Assembly (NCBI GenBank): GCA_900322175.1
Contig: ONYZ01000007.1
Span: 1-62,937, forward strand
DNA: 62,937 nucleotides
Reading direction: 5' to 3'
Origin: an uncultured Prevotella sp.
GTDB taxonomy: Bacteria > Bacteroidota > Bacteroidia > Bacteroidales > Bacteroidaceae
Below are positions 7,538 to 15,086 of the stretch, in pieces (positions within the stretch are counted from its first letter, which is position 1; every line of letters starts with the position of its first letter). A model generated the notes under the pieces. That model searched no databases. It saw only the letters and a list, made by a program, of their open reading frames with translations, and was not told the DNA's origin. The position numbers and the translations under genes are program-made.

Positions 7538-7798
7538 TCACAGTAGCGTGGCCGTTTGCCTGCATATAATGACATTCTCATCCTTTAAAAAGAAATCATC
7601 TATAACATTAGCAAGCGCAGAAAGAACCCCCTGACTGGTTACATGTTTTCCAAATAGTCTGCGCAAGTCAATACCCGCAACATGGACTTCCCCTAATGTT
7701 GCAAGAACTTCTGCTGATAATACGCCATTGTCTTCTGAGAGAGTAATATGATACACATCACCTTCTGGTGATTTAAAGATTCTTACGAAATCTTCCAT
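7538..7798 (-). CDS. 86-residue protein of unknown function
   Basis: I do not recognise this family. The protein looks globular: N-terminal beta-rich segments (MEDFVRIFKSPEG, then DVYHITLSED) followed by a helical part with a DLRRLFGKH stretch and an end rich in Leu and Ile. It starts three bases after the stop of a 51-residue gene, and both lie behind one promoter, a layout common to toxin-antitoxin or small regulatory pairs. That reading is inference from size and spacing only. Confidence 0.55.
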   Translation of the reverse strand: MEDFVRIFKSPEGDVYHITLSEDNGVLSAEVLATLGEVHVAGIDLRRLFGKHVTSQGVLSALANVIDDFFLKDENVIICRQTATLL

Positions 7799-7801
7799 GC
7801 C

Positions 7802-7957
7802 TTAAAGTTGAACAATTTCGACATCTTTATAATCACCTGCATCCCAACGCTCCTGAATACTTTGAAGTCTTTGGGCTTTTTCCTCGCCTAACTGACGCAT
7901 CTTTTTCAGCACCTTTCGCGAAGCATTCTTGATTGTAACATATTCTATCTGTGACAT
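7802..7957 (-). CDS. 51-residue basic helical protein
   Basis: This short frame starts MSQIEYVTIKNASRKVLKK, continues with a Lys/Arg/Glu-rich helix and ends VEIVQL. Charge pattern suggests an amphipathic or coiled-coil helix. It is first in a two-gene operon with the 86-residue gene and has a good promoter at 7979-8010, giving a leader of roughly 15 bases. Small size and pairing suggest an antitoxin-like partner, but no motif proves it. Confidence 0.55.
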   Translation of the reverse strand: MSQIEYVTIKNASRKVLKKMRQLGEEKAQRLQSIQERWDAGDYKDVEIVQL

Positions 7958-7978
7958 AATACTATCTATATTCGGCTG

Positions 7979-8010
7979 CAAAGGTAAGAAGTATTATTGA
8001 CACTTGCAAG
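7979..8010 (-). promoter_or_regulatory. promoter for the 51/86-residue gene pair
   Basis: On the minus strand CTTG (8010-8007) is followed after 20 bases by TACCTTTG (7986-7979), a close match to the Bacteroidota consensus. Confidence 0.75.
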
Positions 8011-8055
8011 TTTTTTAGGGTAAAAATAGTAAAAAAAGGACGGTTCCATCAAACA

Positions 8056-8228
8056 TTATTGTTCAACAGAATTACCGATGTAACTGATTGAGTATGCCAC
8101 GGTACCCAGTGATTCTTTCTTTTTCATTTATTCAACGTCTTCGCCCATTCGGGAATGTCGTCGGTATATTGCTTGAAGAGTTTGCCATCTGTCAAGCGAA
8201 ACGGAATACGTGCATCAACACTATTCTC
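8056..8228 (-). pseudogene. possible coding remnants downstream of the ATPase gene
   Basis: Right after the ATPase gene, one minus-strand frame reads about 33 residues with protein-like composition (including PFRLTDGKLFKQYTDDIPEW) and stops at 8124. It has no obvious start codon. A 23-codon frame beginning MKKKESLGTVAY overlaps that stop as ATGA (8127-8124) and ends at 8056. This could be the decayed remains of one or two downstream operon genes, or chance. Confidence 0.25.
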
Positions 8229-9342
8229 TCATTTCATTCAACAAGTAATCTGCAAGATACGGTACCGCAAATACCAGCTCGCCCCTTCTCGGAGCTTCAA
8301 TCACGCCACCTTCTATAAGTCGTTTGCGGTACGGTTGTATGGCAGGGCCTTTTTCGCCCAATTCCGCCTGCAGCTTGGCTGTCGAAACGGTTTCTCCCTG
8401 TCGGGCCATCGCCTTTAAGAATATCTTGTCGTTGTCAGAGAGTGGACTCAGAATCGGTTTGAACACGTTGTTTTCCATGTCGCCCATGGCCGATTTCTCC
8501 GCCTTGCCCATAATTTCATCGTCAACCGTTCCACCGTTAGGAGTATATTGAATCACGTAGTACCCAATCAGTTGCATCAGATACGGGAAACCGCGAGTGG
8601 CCAAGGCCGCACGGTCAAGTAGTTCATCCGAGATGGTGATACCAATATCTTTGAATGCCCGCTCATAATAGGCCCTGATTAGATTAGTTGAAATCTCTCC
8701 CAGTTCCACTCTGCTCGCACGATTCAGGAAAGTAAGCACCTGATCGTTCAATACCCCTGATACTGCATGTGGAAGTCCGGCCATCGCAATGGCGATGTTC
8801 TTTCCGTCCCCCACGAGTTCTTGATAAGCCGATGCAACTTCACGCATGGCAGCCGAAGTGCGTACTTCGTCAATCAGAATCAAAGCCCCCTTGTTCTTCT
8901 CAGCCAGTCTATCGCATAGCAGCGACATTTTCGAGCGGAATCCATACTGTCGTTCAGCAGCCTCAGAGAATGTAAGACCAATGGTGAAGCCAAGCGCACC
9001 AGCAGTTAAGCCTGTCAATTTGCGCTTGTCGTCCTTGAAGAAGGCCGAACCATTCAGTTGGAATTGCTCAATGATTGCCTGAGCCATCCCTTCGTGAGCC
9101 GTCACGCGGGCCACCACATAGCCTGACTTTACTGCACGGTCGCTCAGTTCCAATAGAAGTGCGGTCTTGCCCATGCCTCGTTGTCCGAGAAACAAAGTGC
9201 ATCGGTTTCGACTTCCTACAGGTTCCTGTAAGCCCGCCATGAACTGCTCAATTATACCGTCACGACCTATATATTGGTCTGGACGATTGCCAAAAGTGGG
9301 CTGAAATACCACATGCTGCGTACCTTTTCCTGTCTTCTTCAT
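8221..9342 (-). CDS. AAA-type ATPase with C-terminal winged helix
   Basis: A 373-residue ATP-binding protein with Walker A GQRGMGKTA at about residues 53-61 and Walker B ALILIDEV at about 153-160. The NTPase region extends to roughly 270. A C-terminal winged-helix region (about 285-373) includes LKAMARQGETVSTAKL. It resembles the STAND/ATPase_2-like archaeal-type ATPases that occur in many copies in gut Bacteroidales, often next to nuclease or toxin-antitoxin genes. The opening (FGNRPDQYIGRDGII) is typical of these. No partner nuclease is adjacent; only small possible remnants follow. Its substrate is unknown. Confidence 0.75.
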   Translation of the reverse strand: MKKTGKGTQHVVFQPTFGNRPDQYIGRDGIIEQFMAGLQEPVGSRNRCTLFLGQRGMGKTALLLELSDRAVKSGYVVARVTAHEGMAQAIIEQFQLNGSAFFKDDKRKLTGLTAGALGFTIGLTFSEAAERQYGFRSKMSLLCDRLAEKNKGALILIDEVRTSAAMREVASAYQELVGDGKNIAIAMAGLPHAVSGVLNDQVLTFLNRASRVELGEISTNLIRAYYERAFKDIGITISDELLDRAALATRGFPYLMQLIGYYVIQYTPNGGTVDDEIMGKAEKSAMGDMENNVFKPILSPLSDNDKIFLKAMARQGETVSTAKLQAELGEKGPAIQPYRKRLIEGGVIEAPRRGELVFAVPYLADYLLNEMRE

Positions 9343-9350
9343 TTTACATT

Positions 9351-9410
9351 TATTCTCTTTTATTCTTCTTTACTCTCTTTTATTCTTCTTTATTCTCTTT
9401 TATTCTTTTA
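9351..9410. repeat. 20-bp tandem repeat in ATPase leader
   Basis: TATTCTCTTTTATTCTTCTT repeats at 20-base period about two and a half times, with one C/T change. On the transcribed minus strand it is a purine-rich AAGAATAAAAGAGAATA tract directly before the ATG at 9342. Repeat number may vary by slippage and affect expression. Confidence 0.8.
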
Positions 9411-9417
9411 TTTGCTG

Positions 9418-9425
9418 CAAAAATA
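9418..9425 (-). promoter_or_regulatory. -7 element for AAA ATPase gene
   Basis: TATTTTTG on the minus strand just upstream of the tandem repeat. No well-placed -33 TTTG was found, so only the -7 is supported. Confidence 0.45.
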
Positions 9426-9518
9426 CGAAAAAATTCCGAATCCCCCATTGTTTTACAAAAAATAACGAGAAAAATACATAACCTCTGATTACATTTAGTG
9501 AATCACGTGGGGGAGCTA

Positions 9519-9540
9519 TGATCAATATTTTCATTTTTCC
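9519..9540 (+). promoter_or_regulatory. motif shared with 11379-11398, possible operator
   Basis: TGATCAAT followed by TCATTTTTC lies about 10 bases upstream of the -33 element of the TonB-C gene. The same two blocks, with a spacer two bases shorter, lie about 10 bases upstream of the -33 of the Sel1-repeat gene. This suggests a shared activator site. Confidence 0.4.
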
Positions 9541-9550
9541 TAGTTAATGC

Positions 9551-9581
9551 TTTGCTTATCAAAAAATTGTTTGTACCTTTG
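9551..9581 (+). promoter_or_regulatory. promoter for TonB-C lipoprotein gene
   Basis: TTTG at 9551-9554, 19-bp spacer, TACCTTTG at 9574-9581. A leader of about 30 bases precedes the ATG at 9615. Confidence 0.85.
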
Positions 9582-9614
9582 CCAACAGATTAATTATCTA
9601 CCTACCATAATTGT

Positions 9615-10043
9615 ATGACAAGATGTGTATCTATTTATAAAGTTTTGGGGCTTTGTGCTTTGATTTTTATCTTAACGGGATGTGCCGCTGAGAAGGAGCC
9701 ACTGATTATATCTCCGTTATCTCAGGATTATATGACAGAACCTACGATGCCGAAATATCCTGGTGGAACAGAGAAAATGTTTGAGTTTATTGCAGATAAC
9801 CTACGCTGGTCAGATGACGATGCTTGCATACAAGGGCGTGTGGTAGTATCTTTCATAGTGGAGAAGGATGGCAGCCTGACTGATGTAAAAGTCATAAAGA
9901 GTGTAGATCCAGCATTCGACAAGGAAGCTGTTCGTGTAGTAAAGTCTATGCCCAAGTGGGAGCCTGGCATGTATAGAGGGAAACCTGCCAGAGTAAAATA
10001 TTGTATACCAATTAGTTTCCGCTTAGCAGTTGAAAATTATTAG
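9615..10043 (+). CDS. lipoprotein with TonB C-terminal-like domain
   Basis: The 142-residue protein has a lipoprotein signal with lipobox LTGC at about residues 20-23, then a TonB-C domain (about 45-138) with typical features: YPGGTEKMFEFI, GRVVVSFIVEKDG and a C-terminal strand ending ISFRL. It lacks the transmembrane anchor and proline-rich arm of a true TonB, so it is unlikely to energise transporters by itself. In Bacteroidota such stand-alone TonB-C domains are common in envelope and stress proteins. Two membrane-protein genes follow at 16- and 50-base gaps. Confidence 0.8.
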   Translation: MTRCVSIYKVLGLCALIFILTGCAAEKEPLIISPLSQDYMTEPTMPKYPGGTEKMFEFIADNLRWSDDDACIQGRVVVSFIVEKDGSLTDVKVIKSVDPAFDKEAVRVVKSMPKWEPGMYRGKPARVKYCIPISFRLAVENY

Positions 10044-10059
10044 ATAAAGGAATTATTAG

Positions 10060-10455
10060 ATGCGTAAGATACATATTATAATGTTTGGAGGGCAGTTTGT
10101 TTTGAGCCTTGTATTTTCACTATTGCTTTTTTGTGGAATATTAGGCGAATATGCGTTGTTTGCTTTTGTCTATCCTGTTCTTGTATGTATTTATTTTGTT
10201 TTGGATGTATTTGTTACCATGATAAGTACAGACCTGTTAGTTCGTGCTTTTCAGAATAAAACAGCATGTATGTTATCTATTGTTGCTCGCGATTTGGTGA
10301 TAATAGGGGTATGGGTATCCATACTTTTGTATATAAATATAAGTGTCGTAACACTTTGGGGTACTATAAGTTACGCTCTCCCTAAAATACTGAAGATCGT
10401 CATCTTCGACATCATCAATCAACAAAGATACTTGCACAACTATATCAAAGTATAG
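10060..10455 (+). CDS. small membrane protein, unknown function
   Basis: A 131-residue hydrophobic protein with about four predicted membrane segments (roughly residues 8-30, 32-55, 70-92 and 95-115) and a short charged C-terminal tail ending NYIKV. No family motif is recognised. It starts 16 bases after the TonB-C lipoprotein gene and is probably in that operon. Confidence 0.65.
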   Translation: MRKIHIIMFGGQFVLSLVFSLLLFCGILGEYALFAFVYPVLVCIYFVLDVFVTMISTDLLVRAFQNKTACMLSIVARDLVIIGVWVSILLYINISVVTLWGTISYALPKILKIVIFDIINQQRYLHNYIKV

Positions 10456-10505
10456 TTGAAAACGTTAGGTTCTTGATAGAATGAAAGGTAATTAATCGAA
10501 GAGTA

Positions 10506-11366
10506 ATGAAAAAAAGACCGCTTCTTAGTTATTCATATCGGGCGATAGAGATACTGTTAATACTCTCTGTCACCATTGGTGTTCTTGCCATTGGTATAAG
10601 CAGTCATGATAATGCTGAAATGGGGGGATTATTAAATTCTTGGATTGTAGCTATTTTGTGGTTGTGGTTTATTTCGTTGCCACTATTTGCTATTTACATT
10701 GCTTCTTTTATACGTTCAATTCCACCTGTTTCGATCTATAAGAAGATTGTTTTGTCACTCCATATCCTTAATGTTGCATTATGGTTTATTTTCTATATTT
10801 TTCTTCCTAAACCTAATCCATGTGATGCAGCCTTAATGGAGGAACACTACAGGAACCATCATGCCGACATGTATGATTTAGTAAGATATGTGCGTAATTC
10901 CTTAGATGATAGTTGTTCGATAGTTCTTCAATATAGAGATGACAAATTACTCGAATTCACGATAAGAAACAAGAGAGATTACAAGGAATGCAAAGAAATA
11001 CAAAACGAGAATAAACTCGACACTATTTTACATTCTGTAGGATTATCGATGCAGAAATTAAAGGAGATTCAAAGTAAAATGCACAAGGCAGGGATTGTAG
11101 GTATTGAGATTAACAAGTGTCCTAAGTTTCATTGGATGGAAAATAGCATATTACTGTTTAGATGGTATGGAGTCAATAGGTATCAATATGCCCTGTATGA
11201 TCACCCTATGACGGAAAACGAAAGGGATGACGTATTAAGATTGCACCAGTTTATCTTATATAATGACAGTGTGGTATTTGAGTCTTATGGAGGCTATCCT
11301 GGGGGGAGAGGCTTTCCTGATAAAGATGAATTCGAGAATCGCATGGGCCGTCCGAATCAAGAATAA
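10506..11366 (+). CDS. membrane-anchored protein, unknown function
   Basis: A 286-residue protein with three N-terminal hydrophobic segments (roughly 15-33, 45-70 and 80-100) followed by a soluble domain of about 180 residues rich in charged residues. No motif is recognised. It lies 50 bases after the previous membrane-protein gene and has no obvious promoter, so it is likely the last gene of the operon starting at 9615. Confidence 0.65.
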   Translation: MKKRPLLSYSYRAIEILLILSVTIGVLAIGISSHDNAEMGGLLNSWIVAILWLWFISLPLFAIYIASFIRSIPPVSIYKKIVLSLHILNVALWFIFYIFLPKPNPCDAALMEEHYRNHHADMYDLVRYVRNSLDDSCSIVLQYRDDKLLEFTIRNKRDYKECKEIQNENKLDTILHSVGLSMQKLKEIQSKMHKAGIVGIEINKCPKFHWMENSILLFRWYGVNRYQYALYDHPMTENERDDVLRLHQFILYNDSVVFESYGGYPGGRGFPDKDEFENRMGRPNQE

Positions 11367-11378
11367 TGTGGACGGAGG

Positions 11379-11398
11379 TGATCAATTCTCATTTTTCT
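11379..11398 (+). promoter_or_regulatory. second copy of shared upstream motif
   Basis: TGATCAATTCTCATTTTTC, matching the blocks at 9519-9540 and at nearly the same distance from the promoter. Confidence 0.4.
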
Positions 11399-11408
11399 CG
11401 CATAAATA

Positions 11409-11440
11409 TTTGGCGGAATGAAGATTTGTGCGTACCTTTG
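11409..11440 (+). promoter_or_regulatory. promoter for Sel1-repeat gene
   Basis: TTTG at 11409-11412, 20-bp spacer, TACCTTTG at 11433-11440, then a 38-base leader. Confidence 0.85.
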
Positions 11441-11478
11441 CACTATATTTGAAGAACTTATAATAAACCTATAACAGT

Positions 11479-13293
11479 ATGAATAGACTATTTGTATTTC
11501 TTCTGGCGTGCGTTATCGCACAGTTCTCCTACGGCCAAAAGGAACTTACGATTAAAGAAATGGAGGACTCAATGGCGCAAGGCAATCTTAACATACAGGT
11601 TGATCTGGCCACAGAATACATCATTGGCGAAAGGGTAGAGAAAAATCATGCTAAGGCTTACTCGATGATACGTGATGCAGCCGAGAGAGGCAACCGATAC
11701 GGCCAGTTGATGCTTGGCGTGTGCTACGAAGATGGCATCGGTGTAGAAAGAAATCTGAGCGAATCGTTTAACTGGTTTAAGCGTTCGGCCGAGCAGGGAA
11801 ACGTTGTGGCACAACTTAAAACGGGGCTATTCTTTGAGGATGGCATAGTTGTTGAACGCGATCTGAAAAAAGCCTTTAACTGGATTTCAAAATCTGCACA
11901 GCGCTATCCTGTAGCAAAGTTATCGCTGGCTAAATACTATTTTAATGGATGGGGGACAGAGCCCGACAGAACCAAGGCTAAACTAATCCTAGATAGTCTT
12001 AAGGTGGATGAAGAACTAGGCACACAAGTCTCTCAATATTGTGACATCATAGAGCGTGGCGATACCATGACGGCCTATGAATTTCAGTTTCGATGGATAC
12101 CCAGCATGCTTTTTGAGTGGGAAAAGGGTAATGTGGAAGATGCACTACTTACAGATATTACCGCATGGCAGTTGCATTTAGGCAGTATGTTTATCAGCCA
12201 CTACGAGTGGGATTGGCCTGCTATATCTGCACAGGTATATTCTCAACCCAATAATATCGACATAATCGTTTATAGAATGCCTGAACCCGAGAAAATGCCA
12301 CTTTGCAGATATGTAGCTGCAGTCATAAATCGCAACCAGCATACGGTGCGCTACTACACACTCGAACTTACCAATGGCATAGGCGATAAGGTTAGTGACA
12401 AAAAACAATGGATGTTCTGTGGGGTGAGCAGCAGTTTGTCGCATCTCAACTACGGTCCATTCAATGGTAAAGCCACAGAGCAAGGTTTTGTGGAGTATGT
12501 AAAAAAGAAACTGTCAAAGAAAGATAATGCGAAAACTGACCCAGAAGTTATTCAGGCTATTAACGATAGTATCTGCGCCGAAGGTGCTGTGCTCTATACT
12601 GCCGAACGCCTCAACTGGGTATCTACTGATTCTGTTTATGCACGCTATCGCCATGAAGATTTAGGTGGAAACCTTATCTGGCAACCAACTGCTAACACCT
12701 GGAGTGCCATCTTCTACGACAAGGACAATAAAAACTGTGTGTTTGAGATAAAATTAGACACAAGGAGTGGTGCAAACAGCCTATCATACGACATACGTCC
12801 ATTAACTGAAGAAGAGCAGGTTCAGATCAAGCTGAAACACACCATGCTAGATAATGGCTTAGAAAAGTATGGCGACCAGATCAAGTACAACAGTAAAATC
12901 GGTAACCCTAATTTCGACTTTGTACGAATCAATGATAACTTAATTCGACTCTATGTACTTCAGGGCACAGTACAGCAAAACACCATTCCATTTGGTAATG
13001 ACTATTCCATCGATTTCGATAATAACGGCAATCCTTTGTGCTTTCGTAAATATCATCAATCGTTGATAGCAGTCAAAACGATTGATGACGATGGAAATAG
13101 AGTCGTATCAGTGATGCATAGTCATCTTGCGGATAATCCTTACATCACACCCACTGATGTATGCAATTTCCTATTGTACAGAGGAGAACTGGAAGATAGT
13201 TACATATTGAGTACAGCATTGGGAGGTAGCATCATTCACCACGCAGCAAACAACACCACGGAGTTTAAACCCACAGAGAAAGCAGGCAAATAA
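11479..13293 (+). CDS. exported Sel1-repeat protein
   Basis: The 604-residue protein has a signal peptide ending SYGQ and about four Sel1-like repeats at residues 35-180, shown by repeated AEQGN, GVCYEDGIGVERNL and KAFNWISKSA patterns. These alpha-solenoids usually mediate protein-protein contacts. The C-terminal 400 residues form a domain I do not recognise, with beta-rich spacing. The transglutaminase-like gene starts two bases after the stop, so the two proteins probably act together in the periplasm. Confidence 0.8.
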   Translation: MNRLFVFLLACVIAQFSYGQKELTIKEMEDSMAQGNLNIQVDLATEYIIGERVEKNHAKAYSMIRDAAERGNRYGQLMLGVCYEDGIGVERNLSESFNWFKRSAEQGNVVAQLKTGLFFEDGIVVERDLKKAFNWISKSAQRYPVAKLSLAKYYFNGWGTEPDRTKAKLILDSLKVDEELGTQVSQYCDIIERGDTMTAYEFQFRWIPSMLFEWEKGNVEDALLTDITAWQLHLGSMFISHYEWDWPAISAQVYSQPNNIDIIVYRMPEPEKMPLCRYVAAVINRNQHTVRYYTLELTNGIGDKVSDKKQWMFCGVSSSLSHLNYGPFNGKATEQGFVEYVKKKLSKKDNAKTDPEVIQAINDSICAEGAVLYTAERLNWVSTDSVYARYRHEDLGGNLIWQPTANTWSAIFYDKDNKNCVFEIKLDTRSGANSLSYDIRPLTEEEQVQIKLKHTMLDNGLEKYGDQIKYNSKIGNPNFDFVRINDNLIRLYVLQGTVQQNTIPFGNDYSIDFDNNGNPLCFRKYHQSLIAVKTIDDDGNRVVSVMHSHLADNPYITPTDVCNFLLYRGELEDSYILSTALGGSIIHHAANNTTEFKPTEKAGK

Positions 13294-13295
13294 TA

Positions 13296-14312
13296 ATGAC
13301 AAGAGAGATAAGTAAGAAATACATCCTATCAATCATCCTCGCCGTGGTTGCAATGAAAGGCGGGGCGCAGGAACCTGTAAATGATGCGTTCAAGCAGATA
13401 CGCTATGCTGACAAAGCATTCAATTACACAAATGAGGTGACGTTTACAAAAGAGGGCGACGGGCAGTTGACACGTTTCGTTAATCTGTTTCCCGTACCAA
13501 GAACCAACGAGTATCAGATTATATCTAATCTGTCATACTACGACGGGCACGTCGTCGTAGAGAACAAGTACGGAAACCATGTGTTGTGCGTAGATACCAA
13601 AGATTTTACCGGCCAGCAGTACGTACATTCTTATACCTTTGACGTCCAACCCATTATTGTGAAGGTGGATGTATCGAAAATCACGGACATACGTTCATAC
13701 AACCCCAACAGCGAGCCGTACAGGAAATATCTGGGCGACAGGGGCGAATATGTCATGACCCGCCATCCCTTCGTGGTGCATATTGGCGACAGCATTTGGA
13801 CAAAATCGGCCAATGTTCTCGACTATGCCCGCCGCTGCTATGAGTATGTGGCCAGCCACTTCCGTTATATCCATGGCACATGGCGCACGCTGGACAAGAT
13901 TCTGGAAGATGGCGGTGGGGAATGTGGCGACTTTACCACTCTTACCATCAACTTGCTACGCTACAAGGGCATCCCCTCGCGCCATAACATCTGTGTGCGA
14001 TTGATTGGAGAATATCATGCGTGGGGCGATTTCTATCTGGAGGGCTACGGGTGGATACCTTTTGACACACAGATGAAGAACGCCTGTCCCGATGAGGATT
14101 ACTTTGGATACTACAATGGTTCCAACATTATCGTAATGCAGGACTTCGGCTACGACATTATCAATGGATTTCCCACCTATTGGTTCCATTATTACAATAA
14201 TTATTGGTATTCGGGCAACTGCAAAGTAACCAACCAGCAAAGTCAAAGACTTAATGGAGAGACTTTGCTTATTGACAAGCCTGTCACAACGCAAGTAATG
14301 GTTACGAGATGA
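13296..14312 (+). CDS. exported transglutaminase-like protein
   Basis: The 338-residue protein has an N-terminal signal (to about GGAQ, residue 25), a domain of unknown type, then a transglutaminase-like core at about residues 180-260 with the full triad: C210 in GGGECGDF, H241 in EYHAWGDF and D257 in PFDTQ. Such bacterial domains are usually peptidases or amidases rather than cross-linkers. Translation is probably coupled to the Sel1-repeat gene (two-base gap). The stop codon overlaps the convergent HAD gene by 11 bases. Confidence 0.85.
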   Translation: MTREISKKYILSIILAVVAMKGGAQEPVNDAFKQIRYADKAFNYTNEVTFTKEGDGQLTRFVNLFPVPRTNEYQIISNLSYYDGHVVVENKYGNHVLCVDTKDFTGQQYVHSYTFDVQPIIVKVDVSKITDIRSYNPNSEPYRKYLGDRGEYVMTRHPFVVHIGDSIWTKSANVLDYARRCYEYVASHFRYIHGTWRTLDKILEDGGGECGDFTTLTINLLRYKGIPSRHNICVRLIGEYHAWGDFYLEGYGWIPFDTQMKNACPDEDYFGYYNGSNIIVMQDFGYDIINGFPTYWFHYYNNYWYSGNCKVTNQQSQRLNGETLLIDKPVTTQVMVTR

Positions 14313-14949
14313 GGCTTATGCCCAATAGTTTGGCAAGTGGCTCGGTCCAATCCTCATTATTCACTGGGAAAAGCGTCTGAATGCCAAGGGCTTTTGCTGC
14401 TTCGATGTTCTTTAGACCGTCATCAATGAATAGTGTTTCTTCGGCTGAGGATTGCTGGCCTTCGAGCATCATCCTGAATATTTCAGGAGATGGTTTCATC
14501 TGCTTGCATTGGTAGCTGAGATAGAGGTGGTCGAAGTAGTATTCAATGGAGTGACCATTGCCATCAAACTCGTTGCTCATGGCCCACTGCATCATATAGG
14601 GATTGGTGTTTGAAAGCAGACATACCTTGTAGCCAAGTTCGCGTAATCTCAGAAGCATCTGCAGATTACGTTGTGGCACGGCTTCTACGTAGCCATGCCA
14701 GGCATACTTGCACTCGTCGTGAGAAAGTTCCCTGCCAACGAGTTTACTTATCTCTGCCCGGAATTCCTCAGGTGTAATCACACCTTTTTCCAAATCTCCG
14801 AAGATGCCTTTCTGACAAAAAGCATCAAGATGCTTTCGCGCATCACTTAGTCCGATCTCTTCAAATCGCTTGACAGCCTGTTCATAGCTTAAGGCTATAA
14901 CCACGCCGCCCAAATCGAATGCAATGTTCCTGATTAATTGACTTGCCAT
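14302..14949 (-). CDS. HAD superfamily phosphatase (subfamily IA)
   Basis: A 215-residue cytosolic phosphatase related to the YihX-type sugar-phosphate or nucleotide phosphatases. Motif I is FDLGGVV with D12 as nucleophile; motif II is LLSNTN; motif III Lys is in MKPSPEIF; motif IV is FIDDGLKN. A helical cap lies between motifs I and II. The ATG at 14949 was chosen because the core starts there and a strong promoter lies just upstream. The substrate cannot be predicted. Confidence 0.85.
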   Translation of the reverse strand: MASQLIRNIAFDLGGVVIALSYEQAVKRFEEIGLSDARKHLDAFCQKGIFGDLEKGVITPEEFRAEISKLVGRELSHDECKYAWHGYVEAVPQRNLQMLLRLRELGYKVCLLSNTNPYMMQWAMSNEFDGNGHSIEYYFDHLYLSYQCKQMKPSPEIFRMMLEGQQSSAEETLFIDDGLKNIEAAKALGIQTLFPVNNEDWTEPLAKLLGISLIS

Positions 14950-14970
14950 GTTATGAATGTATTTTGATTG

Positions 14971-15001
14971 CAAAAATACAAATATTATTTCGATAAGCAA
15001 A
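14971..15001 (-). promoter_or_regulatory. promoter for HAD phosphatase gene
   Basis: On the minus strand TTTG (15001-14998), 19-bp spacer, TATTTTTG (14978-14971). The leader is about 17-20 bases. Confidence 0.85.
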
Positions 15002-15032
15002 ATATTAATTAGAAAAAATAATCAGCTAAAAG

Positions 15033-15064
15033 TTTGGTTCTTTCGTTTTTTATTACTATCTTCG
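15033..15064 (+). promoter_or_regulatory. promoter for SpoIIE-type phosphatase gene
   Basis: TTTG at 15033-15036, 20-bp spacer, TATCTTCG at 15057-15064 (one mismatch to TAnnTTTG). Confidence 0.75.
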
Positions 15065-15086
15065 CAGCTATAAAACCTAAGACGAT

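Noticed and set aside
14302-14312. Frameshift or misassembly at the overlapping convergent stops
   Set aside because: Both genes have complete, plausible C-termini, so an 11-base convergent overlap is simply a compact junction.
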